64,000 bases of DNA from Sphingobium yanoikuyae (GTDB lineage Bacteria > Pseudomonadota > Alphaproteobacteria > Sphingomonadales > Sphingomonadaceae): contig NZ_CP053021.1 of the NCBI RefSeq assembly GCF_013001025.1, forward strand, positions 1,054,001 to 1,118,000, given 5' to 3'. The notes under the pieces were generated by a model. That model was not told where the DNA came from and searched no databases. It saw nothing but the letters and a program-made list of their open reading frames with translations. The position numbers and the translations under genes were made by a program. Positions 18,142 through 26,965 of the stretch are shown piece after piece. The number at the start of each line of letters is the position of its first letter. Position 1 is the stretch's first letter.

Positions 18142-18356
18142 CCCCCGCCCACCAGCTAGCCGAGAAGCTGACAGAGGCGCAGCGGAATGCGATCAAAAGA
18201 TCAAATGGCCGATCTGTGACCGGTCTTAACGACATCAGCTTGGACGAATTGGAATTTCATGGGGTCACAGGGGATGATGGATGGATTGACCAACTCACCC
18301 CGCTCGGCCTCGCCGTCCGCGCCCACCTCCTATCCAAGGAACCCGCCCATGACTAA
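18138..18356 (+). CDS. Small phage hypothetical protein
   Basis: A 72-residue protein. The chain TPAHQLAEKLTEAQRNAIKR and a C-terminal PLGLAVRAHLL resemble the small phage proteins that describe a short helical pair. The start overlaps the preceding stop, and the end overlaps the next start. Function unknown. Confidence 0.6.
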   Translation: MTPAHQLAEKLTEAQRNAIKRSNGRSVTGLNDISLDELEFHGVTGDDGWIDQLTPLGLAVRAHLLSKEPAHD

Positions 18357-18966
18357 GCCGAACGAACCCGAGGGGCTTCAAGAGCGCGTCGCCCGTGAAT
18401 TGTGCCGGCAGGCGGGCTATGATCCTGACGGTGCTGCCCGCAATGGGTGGGGCTGGCGCAACTACATGGACGCCGCCGCGCAGATCGTCGCCATATTCCC
18501 CGCCCACCCGGTCGCGGACGCTGGCGGGGTAACGGATGCTGATCGGGAGGCGGCGGCAAAATGCGTTGAGCACGGTCTTTCCCGCCCGAACCCGCTCAAT
18601 GTCAGGCAGGGCGTTGTCGATAGCTGGCATCTTATCCAAGCCTTCGCCCGCCACCGCCTCCAGTCCGTCGCCGCTGCAACCGCCGCGAAGGATGCCGAGA
18701 TCGACCAATACGAAAAAGAGTTGTCTCACGCGGAATATTGCATTGAGCATTATAAGGGACGGGGCGAGCGGCTGCGGGAGGCGCTGACCTATTTTGCCAA
18801 TCGCCCAACTGTGGCCGAAGTCATTGAGGGCAAGCACGATCCCATGCCTGACACTGTGGAGGCGCGGATCGAAGAAATGGGCCGACGCAAACGCGAGCAT
18901 GACGAAGCGATCTTGCAAGCCCGCGCTGCCCTCTCCGAAGCGCGGGAGGCGGGGGCTAAGGATTAA
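18349..18966 (+). CDS. Phage hypothetical protein with C-terminal coiled coil
   Basis: A 205-residue protein of mosaic type. The N-terminus (LQERVARELCRQAGYDPDG, then DAAAQIVAIFP) is a module often repeated in phage accessory proteins. Residues about 115-155 and 175-205 are rich in Glu/Lys/Ala and likely coiled. It is the last + strand gene of the left arm and overlaps the end of the convergent spanin gene by 11 bases. No enzymatic motif is visible. Confidence 0.65.
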   Translation: MTKPNEPEGLQERVARELCRQAGYDPDGAARNGWGWRNYMDAAAQIVAIFPAHPVADAGGVTDADREAAAKCVEHGLSRPNPLNVRQGVVDSWHLIQAFARHRLQSVAAATAAKDAEIDQYEKELSHAEYCIEHYKGRGERLREALTYFANRPTVAEVIEGKHDPMPDTVEARIEEMGRRKREHDEAILQARAALSEAREAGAKD

Positions 18967-19474
18967 GCCCCAGCGCCCAATCCCGAACATCGATCAGCCG
19001 GCGGGTGTTCTCGGTGCAGATCCGCACATCATCCGCCGTCACTGCAACCAGGTCGGCTTCCGCACGGGATCTGTCGCCACCTTGGGCACCGTCACCTTGG
19101 GCGGTTCCACCGGCTTCCCCGCCCGCACCTCGATCGACTGCTTGCCGCAGCAGGCGGTTGTCGCGAATATAGCGCTCAGCAGCAGCGTTTGCCGCAGCCA
19201 GTTCGGTTTCGTGCTTCTGGTCAGCCGCATGGGCTTCATCCTTCCACTTCTGTTCATGGGCAGCGTTGACCGCCTTCTGGGCTATCAGGGCTTGCGTGGC
19301 CTTGGCTGTCACCTGCTCGCGGAACAGGCGGTATTCGCGCCGCACGTTCGCCGCGTCGGCCTTGTGGGACGCGCGCAGGCTGTCGATGCGCCAGACCAAG
19401 ATTGCAGCGGCAAGGATCGCTATGCCGGCCGCGCCGAGCAGATAGGGGCGTAGGGTGGTGGGGAGGGGGATCAT
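18956..19474 (-). CDS. Rz-like inner-membrane spanin subunit
   Basis: A 172-residue protein with one N-terminal membrane anchor (residues 10-28, LLGAAGIAILAAAILVW). A long charged, Ala-rich periplasmic helix follows, the layout of Rz i-spanins, which join the inner to the outer membrane in the last lysis step. A second frame inside this gene (19039-19230) encodes a short lipoprotein as in Rz1. It lies at the end of the lysis cassette after endolysin and holin-like genes, as usual. Assignment rests on topology, position and the nested partner. Confidence 0.75.
   Translation of the reverse strand: MIPLPTTLRPYLLGAAGIAILAAAILVWRIDSLRASHKADAANVRREYRLFREQVTAKATQALIAQKAVNAAHEQKWKDEAHAADQKHETELAAANAAAERYIRDNRLLRQAVDRGAGGEAGGTAQGDGAQGGDRSRAEADLVAVTADDVRICTENTRRLIDVRDWALGLNP
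19039..19230 (-). CDS. Rz1-like outer-membrane lipoprotein spanin, nested inside Rz in another frame
   Basis: From ATG 19230 (or 19257 in the same frame) a 63-residue product has a short basic start, a hydrophobic stretch LRQTLLLSAIFATT and the lipobox-like TTAC. Then comes a mature region rich in Pro (EPPKVTVPKV), ending PTWLQ. This is the hallmark of Rz1 o-spanins, which are commonly embedded in the Rz gene. The lipobox lacks the preferred Leu at -3, so lipidation is probable rather than certain. Confidence 0.65.
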   Translation of the reverse strand: MRLTRSTKPNWLRQTLLLSAIFATTACCGKQSIEVRAGKPVEPPKVTVPKVATDPVRKPTWLQ

Positions 19475-19563
19475 GCCAGTTGCTTCCAGATCAGGCAGGC
19501 CGCGATCACCAGCCCGCCGGCCACGGCTGCGGCGCCCATGAAGAAAGCGGCGGCGAAGATCAT
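19471..19563 (-). CDS. Very small membrane protein of the lysis cassette
   Basis: A 30-residue frame that is almost entirely one hydrophobic helix (MIFAAAFFMGAAAVAGGLVI, then AACLIWKQLA). Its ATG overlaps the preceding stop as ATGA and its stop overlaps the Rz start. This clean placement argues that it is translated. Function unknown; it may modulate holin or spanin. Confidence 0.55.
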   Translation of the reverse strand: MIFAAAFFMGAAAVAGGLVIAACLIWKQLA

Positions 19564-19787
19564 GGCTGCGTCTCCACGGGAACGGGCTTCTCGGGCGGCT
19601 GATCGATCGTCACGTTGCTGCGCGGCCGAAAGGTGCCAAGCACGCCGACAAGCCCGGTCGTGATCCCGCCGAAGCCCAGCGCCTCGGCATACTTGCCCTG
19701 CGATGCCAGCCAAGCGGCAACCGTGGCGAGGTAGCAGATGGCGAACAGCAGGAGGGCGAAGGCGATGAGGGGGTGGCGGTCGGTCAT
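19560..19787 (-). CDS. Small membrane protein, holin-cassette associated
   Basis: A 75-residue protein with two hydrophobic segments (IAFALLLFAICYLATVAAWL, then a Gly-rich second one near 40-52) and a proline-rich C-tail ending PPEKPVPVETQP. It sits between endolysin and spanin and overlaps both neighbours. It could be a holin or antiholin; no family can be named. Confidence 0.6.
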   Translation of the reverse strand: MTDRHPLIAFALLLFAICYLATVAAWLASQGKYAEALGFGGITTGLVGVLGTFRPRSNVTIDQPPEKPVPVETQP

Positions 19788-20371
19788 AGCAGCAGCCCCT
19801 TCGCCTTGGCCAACTGCACCTTGCGATCAGTCAGGCCATTGGTGCCGCCGTTCACCTTCTTGGTCACCGCCAGCACGTCGTCGCGATCCGCCAGCGCCGA
19901 CAGCCCGCGCGACTGCCAGTAATCGCAGGCGGTGGTGACGGCGATGTCGGGGCGCTCTGCAAGCTCAGGATGCGATGCAAGCGGCTGCCCGATCGCCTTG
20001 CCCGCGCGCTCGTAGTTCGCCCGCCCGGTGAGCTGGAAGATGCCGCGGCCGAGGAAGCGCTTCCCGTCGCCAGGCTGGACATTGCCGAGGTCGTTGCGGC
20101 CCTCATAGCGAAGCTGCGCCGGGGTTGGTCCCCAGATTTCCCGCAGCCATTTGAAGCCGCCAGTTTCGTGCGCCGCCTGCGCCATGAAGTGGGCGATGCG
20201 CAGCGGCGTGGTGATGCCATAGAGAACGAAATCCCGCGCAGCCTGTTTGCCCAGCGCGTTGGCATTGTCGCGCGCGCCCATGGCCCGGAACAGCACGGCA
20301 TAGGTCTTCGGGCCTGCGATGCCATCAGCTACGACGCCAAGGCGGGTTTGGATCGGCTTCCAGTGCATCAC
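19784..20371 (-). CDS. Endolysin, glycoside hydrolase family 19 (chitinase-like lysozyme)
   Basis: A 195-residue cell-wall hydrolase. The N-terminus WKPIQTRLGVVADGIAGPKT resembles a short peptidoglycan-binding motif. The catalytic part has FMAQAAHETGGF with the likely catalytic Glu, then RYEGRNDLGNVQPGDGKRFLGRG and FQLTGRANYERAG, typical of GH19 phage lysins. No signal peptide is seen, so it would need a holin. It is surrounded by small membrane proteins of the lysis cassette. Confidence 0.88.
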   Translation of the reverse strand: MMHWKPIQTRLGVVADGIAGPKTYAVLFRAMGARDNANALGKQAARDFVLYGITTPLRIAHFMAQAAHETGGFKWLREIWGPTPAQLRYEGRNDLGNVQPGDGKRFLGRGIFQLTGRANYERAGKAIGQPLASHPELAERPDIAVTTACDYWQSRGLSALADRDDVLAVTKKVNGGTNGLTDRKVQLAKAKGLLL

Positions 20372-20721
20372 CGTTCTCCCCCGCGCGCGCGGCGCCGCTC
20401 TGCAATATCCCGCTCCATCTGCGCCGCGTGCCTGGCATTGTTCGCCCGGTGCCGGATATGCCGCGACATGCGCCCGAACAGCATGAGGATGATGCCCAGC
20501 GTCATGACGGTGACGGCCCAGCCATCGAACACGCCCTGGCCGACCTGATAGGCCCAGATCGGCGGCACGGTCAGGAATGAGCCGGACCCCATCAGGGCCA
20601 GTCCGACGCGCTCGGCAGGCTTATAATCGTCGTAGAACTCGACCAGCTTGTAGGCCACGATCAGCGTGACCGCGACGCGCAAACAGGTGTTGAGCAGATC
20701 GAACACGAAGAACTCGGTCAT
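20368..20721 (-). CDS. Phage membrane protein of the lysis region
   Basis: A 117-residue protein with three hydrophobic segments (residues about 6-27, 41-57 and 68-83) and a strongly basic, Arg-rich C-tail. ATG 20721 overlaps the stop of the upstream gene; the frame is open much further but only as a shadow. Topology would suit a class I holin, but the long basic tail is unusual. Confidence 0.65.
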   Translation of the reverse strand: MTEFFVFDLLNTCLRVAVTLIVAYKLVEFYDDYKPAERVGLALMGSGSFLTVPPIWAYQVGQGVFDGWAVTVMTLGIILMLFGRMSRHIRHRANNARHAAQMERDIAERRRARGGER

Positions 20722-21029
20722 TGCCCGTCTCCTTTCGCTCCAAGGAGGCGCTCGAAGAACTGAATGATCCGAGGCAGAAGGATGTTCGAGCCTGCTCCCA
20801 TGACATAGGTGATGAATGATGCAGCACGCGGCTCGTTCGCCGGCACCTGCATGATGGAATGCGCAACCCATGGGCTGACGAAGATCGCGAAGGAGAATCC
20901 GACGAAAAGCGTCAGGGCGATCTCCAGCCCGGTCATCTTCTTCCAGGGCCGGAAGGCGAGCGCCGTCACCGCGCCGGCGAGAGCCGCCATGATCGTAGAG
21001 GCCACGCTGCTGAATGGTTCGGCGCTCAT
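20718..21029 (-). CDS. Putative holin
   Basis: A 103-residue protein with three predicted membrane helices (residues about 8-26, 33-52 and 70-86), a short N-terminus and a charged C-terminus, matching class I holins in length and topology. The start is fixed by a stop four codons upstream. An 8-codon frame with its own AAGGAG (ATG 21050) ends in TGA overlapping this ATG, so translation may be coupled. It is the first membrane gene of the lysis cassette. Confidence 0.6.
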   Translation of the reverse strand: MSAEPFSSVASTIMAALAGAVTALAFRPWKKMTGLEIALTLFVGFSFAIFVSPWVAHSIMQVPANEPRAASFITYVMGAGSNILLPRIIQFFERLLGAKGDGQ

Positions 21030-21217
21030 CCCGATTCACTCCATGGCGTCATCGCATGCTCTCCTTGATGAGAAATTGCCTGTGACATCAGCGCGACTCA
21101 CCGATCTTCCCGCATCCACCCCCGCCTGACACCCAGACACAGAGGCGGCGGCCCACCTCACGAAGGACTGATTGGGTCGCTGGCTCAACTGGGGTCATTC
21201 GGTCCCGGTCCACGGCT

Positions 21218-21340
21218 TCAAGACCAGCTCCGAAAACTCGGCTGCTCCCATGTTTTCGATCGGGCGGGGGGCTTCCCCTGAACCGCGCGATAAGCGTCAT
21301 ACTCAGCCTGCGTCGGGCGCTTCGGTTGTTCGTCAGGCAT
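21218..21340 (-). CDS. Small phage protein of 40 residues
   Basis: The frame starts at ATG 21340 behind AGGAGGAG and encodes a hydrophilic peptide (MPDEQPKRPTQAEYDAYRAV, then a short tail ending RSWS). It lies between the tailspike and the holin. No domain is recognised. The following 21030-21217 shows no other gene except the 8-codon leader described with the holin. Confidence 0.55.
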   Translation of the reverse strand: MPDEQPKRPTQAEYDAYRAVQGKPPARSKTWEQPSFRSWS

Positions 21341-21363
21341 GGAATCTCCTCCTGATGGGGACA

Positions 21364-23562
21364 TCACGCGCGACGCGCGGCGAGATAGGCGAATGGGCCT
21401 TCGACCACGAAGGCAGTGCCGGCAGGCGGCATCCCGACCAACGTCTCAACGCCAGATGACACCGTGTAAAAGCGCAGCGCGCCTGTTACGCCGCCAGCCA
21501 CAGCATCCTTGTTAATCCGAGCCAGAACAGGGCCATTGATAGAACTAAGGCCTGTAATGTTGGCGACGCCCACGGTGCGCAGAGGGGATGCGCTTCCGGG
21601 GGCGGCGACTTCCCGAGGCAAGGATATTTCGATAGCGCCCGTTCCGTCATGGGTCGTTACGCTCATGCGATAATAGCCGACAACCCAATCGCCATCGCAA
21701 CGGTAGCGACCATATGCTTCTGCATAGGTGCCTGTGCCCGGCGTCGTGCTCCCTTCAACGACAGGGGAATAGCTGGTCATCAGCACGTCACTGTCGTCGG
21801 CCTGGAAGCCATTGGGGAGGCTGCCGATCTTTGCTCCGCGCATACGGTTGGTAGTCGGCGCGAATGTGTGGGTTGCCTCCTTCTGGACGGCGACCAGCGT
21901 TTTGCCGGTCGGGCTGCTGGCACGAATGTCGTCCAGCCGAACCCGCGAGCTGGAACCCTTGCCAAACCTGATTGCGTTTGCCGCAGCCGGTGCGCCCGTT
22001 CCGCAATCTGCGAACTCAGACCTGCTTAGGTCGAGGCCATCAACGTTGAAGATGCTGATGCCATTACCGTCCACGGTTCCCACGCGCGTGAACTTGTCCG
22101 CGACGGAAACATCCCTAGGGAGGCCCGAAGGCAACGCATCGATATCGAAACCAACGATGGCGCTCTGCCGGAAATCCGACCAGCCATTGCGCTCTAGGGT
22201 CGCCTTCTTACCATTGAAAATCGAGAAGGGCCGGTTGCCATTTTTCGCGACGTTACCAACAGCGCGCAGGTTGGTGTCTGGATCAGTATCAGACGAAATT
22301 CGCTGCTCGTTGTAATAGAGGAAGTTGCCAGTGCCGACATAGCCCCGGCTATGATTGCCACTGACTTCGATATCCTGAGGCGCTAGTGTGACGGCTGGAG
22401 GCACAAATACGGATACCTCGCCGACATTACCGCCATTGTCTTCAAAAATGTTTCGCAGCACCCTTACCGCACGGATGATGTGCCAGGCGTTGGCGTTTGG
22501 TTCAAAGTCGATTGGCCCGGGCATGTTCGGGCGGGTGCAGCGACGGAAAAGGTTCTCAGTGATAAAAACGCCGTCGCCATCGATCACCGAAACGGCGTTG
22601 CGGTTTTCGCGATTAATACCGTCGAACAGGTTGCGGGATATGCTGATATTCCGGTTGTGCCGCTGTTCGCCGCCTACGCCACTGCCGAAATACAGCGCGT
22701 CACCACGGAAGCCAATGAACTGCATACCGTGAATGTTCACGTCCGCGGCACCGTTGAACTCCAGAAAGTGCTGCTGTTCAAAAAACGTCCCGGTCTGGCA
22801 GCGCATCACGAAATTGCGAAAATTGATCCCGCTGATGAAATCCGCGTTGCTGGCCGACTTGAACTTGAACGTCGCCTTGTCGGTGATCGACCGTTGATCG
22901 AAGATCGTGCCCTCGCCCGCGCCGTCGATCGTGATGGGCCGGTCGAGCACGACAGAGCTTTCAAAATTGAAAAGCCCGTATTCGCCGATGAACCGGCGCA
23001 CCCCGTTCATGCATGCGTCCTCAAGCACCTCCGACACATTGTAGGTCGAGGTGAAATCGCGGATGCCGGCCAGCTTGGTACGATCGCAGATGCGGTAGAT
23101 TGAAATGGGATTACCCATCTCAATATCGCTTAGCATCTGGAGATAGTGGGCGGGAAAAGGGGCGCCCGATGATGCGACGAGATCGGAGCCCTTGCCCGTC
23201 TCATCAGACGCAAGGGCGGCGGTGGTGGCAAGCGTCCTTTGCACCGCAGATCCGCCCGAAGTGCGCAGATAGACAGTGACGGTCCCATCGCCGTTGCTCA
23301 CCGCGAACGAGTGGCCGACCGTGGTAGCCGCTTCGCCGGCAGCGACGCTTGTATAGGTCGGGCCGCTCGCGGATTCCGCAAGGGCGGCAGAGGCGGCGGC
23401 AGATTCCGACGCTGCGATTGCGACGGCGTTCTTTTTAAGCTCGGCCGTCAGGTCATCGTCGGTTGGCAGGACGCCGTAGGCGCCAGTCGCTCGCAAGATG
23501 TCGGCCTCGCTCTTACCGCGCGCGCCAGACACATCGATCCTAACCGTGGGTGACACAGCCAT
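21364..23562 (-). CDS. Tailspike/tail fibre with right-handed beta-helix (pectate-lyase-like) region
   Basis: A 732-residue virion protein. The N-terminal 130 residues include an Ala-rich stretch (AVAIAASESAAASAALAESA) typical of tail-fibre linkers. Residues about 170-560 contain short repeated strands (NISISRNLFDGINRENRN, then DIEVSGNHSRG) that fit a parallel beta-helix. The C-terminus looks like a trimerised binding domain. Such proteins bind or cleave surface polysaccharide and set host range. The stop of the upstream gene overlaps its ATG. Catalytic residues cannot be assigned. Confidence 0.75.
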   Translation of the reverse strand: MAVSPTVRIDVSGARGKSEADILRATGAYGVLPTDDDLTAELKKNAVAIAASESAAASAALAESASGPTYTSVAAGEAATTVGHSFAVSNGDGTVTVYLRTSGGSAVQRTLATTAALASDETGKGSDLVASSGAPFPAHYLQMLSDIEMGNPISIYRICDRTKLAGIRDFTSTYNVSEVLEDACMNGVRRFIGEYGLFNFESSVVLDRPITIDGAGEGTIFDQRSITDKATFKFKSASNADFISGINFRNFVMRCQTGTFFEQQHFLEFNGAADVNIHGMQFIGFRGDALYFGSGVGGEQRHNRNISISRNLFDGINRENRNAVSVIDGDGVFITENLFRRCTRPNMPGPIDFEPNANAWHIIRAVRVLRNIFEDNGGNVGEVSVFVPPAVTLAPQDIEVSGNHSRGYVGTGNFLYYNEQRISSDTDPDTNLRAVGNVAKNGNRPFSIFNGKKATLERNGWSDFRQSAIVGFDIDALPSGLPRDVSVADKFTRVGTVDGNGISIFNVDGLDLSRSEFADCGTGAPAAANAIRFGKGSSSRVRLDDIRASSPTGKTLVAVQKEATHTFAPTTNRMRGAKIGSLPNGFQADDSDVLMTSYSPVVEGSTTPGTGTYAEAYGRYRCDGDWVVGYYRMSVTTHDGTGAIEISLPREVAAPGSASPLRTVGVANITGLSSINGPVLARINKDAVAGGVTGALRFYTVSSGVETLVGMPPAGTAFVVEGPFAYLAARRA

Positions 23563-23909
23563 CAGTAGGTTGCTCCTGGGGTGAGAAGGATTTGCCCAGC
23601 AACCGGGACGGCCTTCACGCCATCAGGGTAGGTGAGCCGGATATCGTAGGCGAGGCGGACGATCTCGGCCGGGCCGGGGACAGATCCGAAGGCGCTGCCG
23701 GTGATTAGGAGGTCGAATTTGCCGTTGGCACGATCATAGATATCGAACGATGCCTGTGACAGCACCAAGCCTTGCCCAGCGGAGTAGCGCACGAAAAGTT
23801 CCAGCGTGCAGCCGGTGAGATCGATCGGCTCGCCACCGGAATGAAGCTGCCAGCCTTCATGATAATCGCCATTGCGAGGCACGCGAATATCGAGGCGATC
23901 AGCCCGCAT
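23562..23909 (-). CDS. Phage tail-region hypothetical protein
   Basis: A 115-residue, beta-rich protein beginning MRADRLDIRVPRNGDYHEGW. The pattern (a modest beta-sandwich with DLTGCTLELFVRY) resembles small baseplate or fibre-attachment proteins of siphophages. It overlaps the upstream tail gene by 11 bases and the tailspike start by 1 base. Confidence 0.6.
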   Translation of the reverse strand: MRADRLDIRVPRNGDYHEGWQLHSGGEPIDLTGCTLELFVRYSAGQGLVLSQASFDIYDRANGKFDLLITGSAFGSVPGPAEIVRLAYDIRLTYPDGVKAVPVAGQILLTPGATY

Positions 23910-24585
23910 TGGAGAAGTCCTCCACGAAACTGATCGCCATCTGCGCGCTGCGGCCGAAGGAGAGGGTGGGCGCCAGGTCTTGGCCCAACACCAGTTTGCA
24001 CCGCGCCAGAGGCCAGTCGAAATTGACCTGTGCGCCAGCTTCGATCACGTCCCGGATAGGGGGCAGGAATGAGAACTCGGCCTGCTGACCATCGCGCGAA
24101 AGGATGCGCTCGATCTTGAATGCCCGCCCGCCGACGCTACCCTTCATACCAGCCTGCAACCGCGCGCCTTGAGTAACGTTCGCCGTCATCTGCGTCGGGA
24201 TCGTGGACGGCGGGGTGACTACCTCTGCGACAATGTAGGGCACAGCATAACCGACTTCCGTGGGAAAATCGGGATCATTGGCGTGGATCGCGGAAGGGCG
24301 GGCGGGGTGCGCGCCATTGGCAGGGCGAGGGCCGGTGTAGAGCGACACCAGTGGAACCCAGAAGCTGCGGCCTGGCATGTAGGCTGTCCAGGCATCCCAC
24401 AGGCGGATGATCGCCGGGTTGCGCAAGATGATGCCGGAATAGGTGATCTCCCAGCGCCCGCCGCCATCGGTCTGGATAACGGTATGGTCGCCGTTGATCG
24501 CGGTGCCGCCGTCAATCATGGTCGGCACCACGTCCGCCTTGATATTCTGCGGATTGAACCGGTGCGTGGGAAAGATTGGCAGCAT
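23899..24585 (-). CDS. Phage tail tip-region protein
   Basis: A 228-residue protein with no named domain that I recognise; it starts MLPIFPTHRFNPQNIK. Position between the tip protein and the tailspike indicates a virion role. The start codon has no Shine-Dalgarno and is preceded by a copy of the CCGTCCGTAGC motif 31 bases upstream. Confidence 0.65.
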   Translation of the reverse strand: MLPIFPTHRFNPQNIKADVVPTMIDGGTAINGDHTVIQTDGGGRWEITYSGIILRNPAIIRLWDAWTAYMPGRSFWVPLVSLYTGPRPANGAHPARPSAIHANDPDFPTEVGYAVPYIVAEVVTPPSTIPTQMTANVTQGARLQAGMKGSVGGRAFKIERILSRDGQQAEFSFLPPIRDVIEAGAQVNFDWPLARCKLVLGQDLAPTLSFGRSAQMAISFVEDFSNAG

Positions 24586-24616
24586 GGCCGAACGATGATT
24601 ATGCGGGCTGGCTCAA

Positions 24617-24627
24617 GCTACGGACGG
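24617..24627 (-). promoter_or_regulatory. Recurrent CCGTCCGTAGC motif, copy 1
   Basis: On the - strand CCGTCCGTAGC, followed by 31 bases and then ATG 24585 of a tail gene. It lies in the 55-base gap between that gene and the tip-protein gene. It is one of six such copies in the structural module. Confidence 0.65.
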
Positions 24628-24640
24628 TAAAGGCTGGGAT

Positions 24641-26965
24641 TTATGTGATCACAACCGATCCGACATAGGTTGGACTGCCCGCGACACCAGACTGGCTGAC
24701 CGTGACGAGCCAATAATGTTGGGTCGATCCAGCAGTCAGGCCGGTGTCGTCATAGACCTGCGTGGCGCCCAGCGAGCCGAGCATGTCGCCGTTGACCTGG
24801 CTCGCCGTGATGAAGTTATTGACCGTGTTCCGATAGAGCCGGGTCGCCGAATAGTTGGAGTTGGTCGGGTCACGCCATGCGATCGTCGCCTGTCCGGTGG
24901 CAGGGGAGGACACCGCGTCATCTGTGACCGGGCCGGGCGCGAGGCCGCTGGTAGAGGTGCTGACCGTCTCCAGCGCAGACCAGGGCGAAACGCGACCGTC
25001 ACCAACGCCATAGGCCACCGCGACATCGACCGCGAGATCGGTCGGGACGAGGTTGGTCAGCAGGACTGCGGACGCGCCGGGATCGATGTCGGAAAACTCT
25101 TGCTCGTTCCACGTCGTGTCGGTGGTGACGCGCCAGCGGGCATACCAAGTGATGTCGTCGCGATCGAAGCCGTCGACCGTGATGCGAACGCGGGCGCTAG
25201 AACCGCTGTCGCCCAACTCGGCAACCGCTTCGGTGATGGCGGGGGCGTCGAGGGGAACGGCAGCGGGGCGCGCGCCAACGGGGGCCGGCTCACCTTCCTC
25301 GGTCGCCGGGTTCCAGGCGTCGATGTTCGGATTGGCGCGCACCCAGTCGAGTTCAACGCCCGTCTGCGTCCGCCGGATGCGCACAATCTCCGCAGGCCCG
25401 GCAAAGAATGTGGTGCCAGCTTCCGTGATGTTGAGCGGGAAGAAGCGCTTACCCAACAGTTTGCGGCCCTTGGTGTTGAGGACCAGCGTGCCCCGATAGG
25501 GCGCCATAGACTTGTCGAGCAGCCGCTTTGCAAGCCGCCGGGCCTGCGCATGGCTCGGGACGCTGTTATCCAGGCTGGTGGACTTCTCGCCAACATCGGC
25601 AATGCTGTCCTCGTCGCGCCAGGCGGTGGTGTCGACGCTGGTAAAATTGTGATCCGACGACAGGTAGGTCAGGGATACGACGTTGGCCTGATCCTCATCG
25701 ACAATGCCATCGTCCATGGTCCATGTGATGATCTCTGCCGGGCCGATCGCATCGTCAGGGTCTGGCTCGACATAGCGCCCCGACCACGGAATAAGCGCGC
25801 CATCACCGCGCGGCGTCACCATGCCGTCACAGGCCGCCAGCAGATTGCCAAGCGTGACCTTGTGCTGGTCGGTGTATTTGTAGGCCAGCGCGACACGGTA
25901 GCGCGCCTCGGTCCCGCCTCCGGTCCAGCGCATCACGGTCCCGGCGCGATAATCATCCCCCAGCGAGGTAGTGATCGTGACTATATTGCCGCTGACGGAC
26001 TGCACGACCTTGTTGATGCCATATGCCGCGAGGGTGATCGTCTTGCCCGGCGTGAGGCCTTCGACGCTGGTCAGCTCGAAACTGTGATCGTTTGAATCCG
26101 CGTCATCCACGAACACGCCCGCACCATTCTGCACCGCCATCTGAACATCGCAGTCGTCAGCGAACGCGGTCCAGTAGGAGAGGGTCGGCGCGAAATGCGT
26201 GTCCCAATCCTTGTTGTTGTGGTTCAGATAGTAATAGGCAATGGCGAGCGCCGCGTTCTCCGACCACTTCCATGTGCTGCGGTTGCTGATGTTCTGGGTC
26301 GGGTCACGCCAGTCGAACACGCGGCGGCCACGGACGACAAGCGACATCTGGTTCGCATCCGGCCCGCCGGTCGGATAGACATCGTTGTAGTTCTTCGCCT
26401 TCACCGGCTTAGAGATCATGCATCCAGTGACAACGCCGTCGCCCCGATGGTTCGATGTCCAGATGCCTGGCAGACGGGAAATGACCTCGGCGAAGGCGGT
26501 TTCGGTATCGAGGCCGAGGCGCGTTCCGATCTTGATCGTGTCATTGCCCGAGCCGAACTCGCCATTTTCCTGGCCGATGACGAAGCCGGAGCCGTTCAGC
26601 TTGACCTGCTTGTCACCCAGATAGATGCGCTCGATGAAGTCGACCCGACCGTCATGATAGGCCCAGACATCGACCGCATAGCCATCCTCGTTCGTGACAT
26701 AGAGGATATAGGCGCCATACAGCCTGACCCTGCCGAACGCACCGATGCGCGGCGGGGTGCTGCTCTTGATTGAGCGTTCCTGCTGCTCGGGCTTCGGCCC
26801 CTTCGGCTTGTAGAGGACGGCCAGCGCCAGCGCAGCGGCGGCGGCAAAGGGCTGGCCACCGGGTATGAAGGCAGCGGCTACCGCGACGATCTGTAGAGAG
26901 ATGCGCCCCAGATCCTTGTCGATCAGACTGAGCGGCGAGACGATCGCCCTGACGACGCCGCCCAT
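24641..26965 (-). CDS. Tail tip / host-specificity (J-like) protein with fibronectin III domain
   Basis: A 774-residue protein. The N-terminus has a hydrophobic segment (LQIVAVAAAFIPGGQPFAAA) as in J-like and GTA host-specificity proteins. A long central region follows with SRLPGIWTSNHRGDG and IDAWNP. The C-terminal 150 residues are a fibronectin-III-like module (residues about 590-690 and 690-774). Such proteins form the tail tip that contacts the host. The long gene and its place after two NlpC-region genes match lambda-like order K-I-J. Confidence 0.75.
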   Translation of the reverse strand: MGGVVRAIVSPLSLIDKDLGRISLQIVAVAAAFIPGGQPFAAAAALALAVLYKPKGPKPEQQERSIKSSTPPRIGAFGRVRLYGAYILYVTNEDGYAVDVWAYHDGRVDFIERIYLGDKQVKLNGSGFVIGQENGEFGSGNDTIKIGTRLGLDTETAFAEVISRLPGIWTSNHRGDGVVTGCMISKPVKAKNYNDVYPTGGPDANQMSLVVRGRRVFDWRDPTQNISNRSTWKWSENAALAIAYYYLNHNNKDWDTHFAPTLSYWTAFADDCDVQMAVQNGAGVFVDDADSNDHSFELTSVEGLTPGKTITLAAYGINKVVQSVSGNIVTITTSLGDDYRAGTVMRWTGGGTEARYRVALAYKYTDQHKVTLGNLLAACDGMVTPRGDGALIPWSGRYVEPDPDDAIGPAEIITWTMDDGIVDEDQANVVSLTYLSSDHNFTSVDTTAWRDEDSIADVGEKSTSLDNSVPSHAQARRLAKRLLDKSMAPYRGTLVLNTKGRKLLGKRFFPLNITEAGTTFFAGPAEIVRIRRTQTGVELDWVRANPNIDAWNPATEEGEPAPVGARPAAVPLDAPAITEAVAELGDSGSSARVRITVDGFDRDDITWYARWRVTTDTTWNEQEFSDIDPGASAVLLTNLVPTDLAVDVAVAYGVGDGRVSPWSALETVSTSTSGLAPGPVTDDAVSSPATGQATIAWRDPTNSNYSATRLYRNTVNNFITASQVNGDMLGSLGATQVYDDTGLTAGSTQHYWLVTVSQSGVAGSPTYVGSVVIT

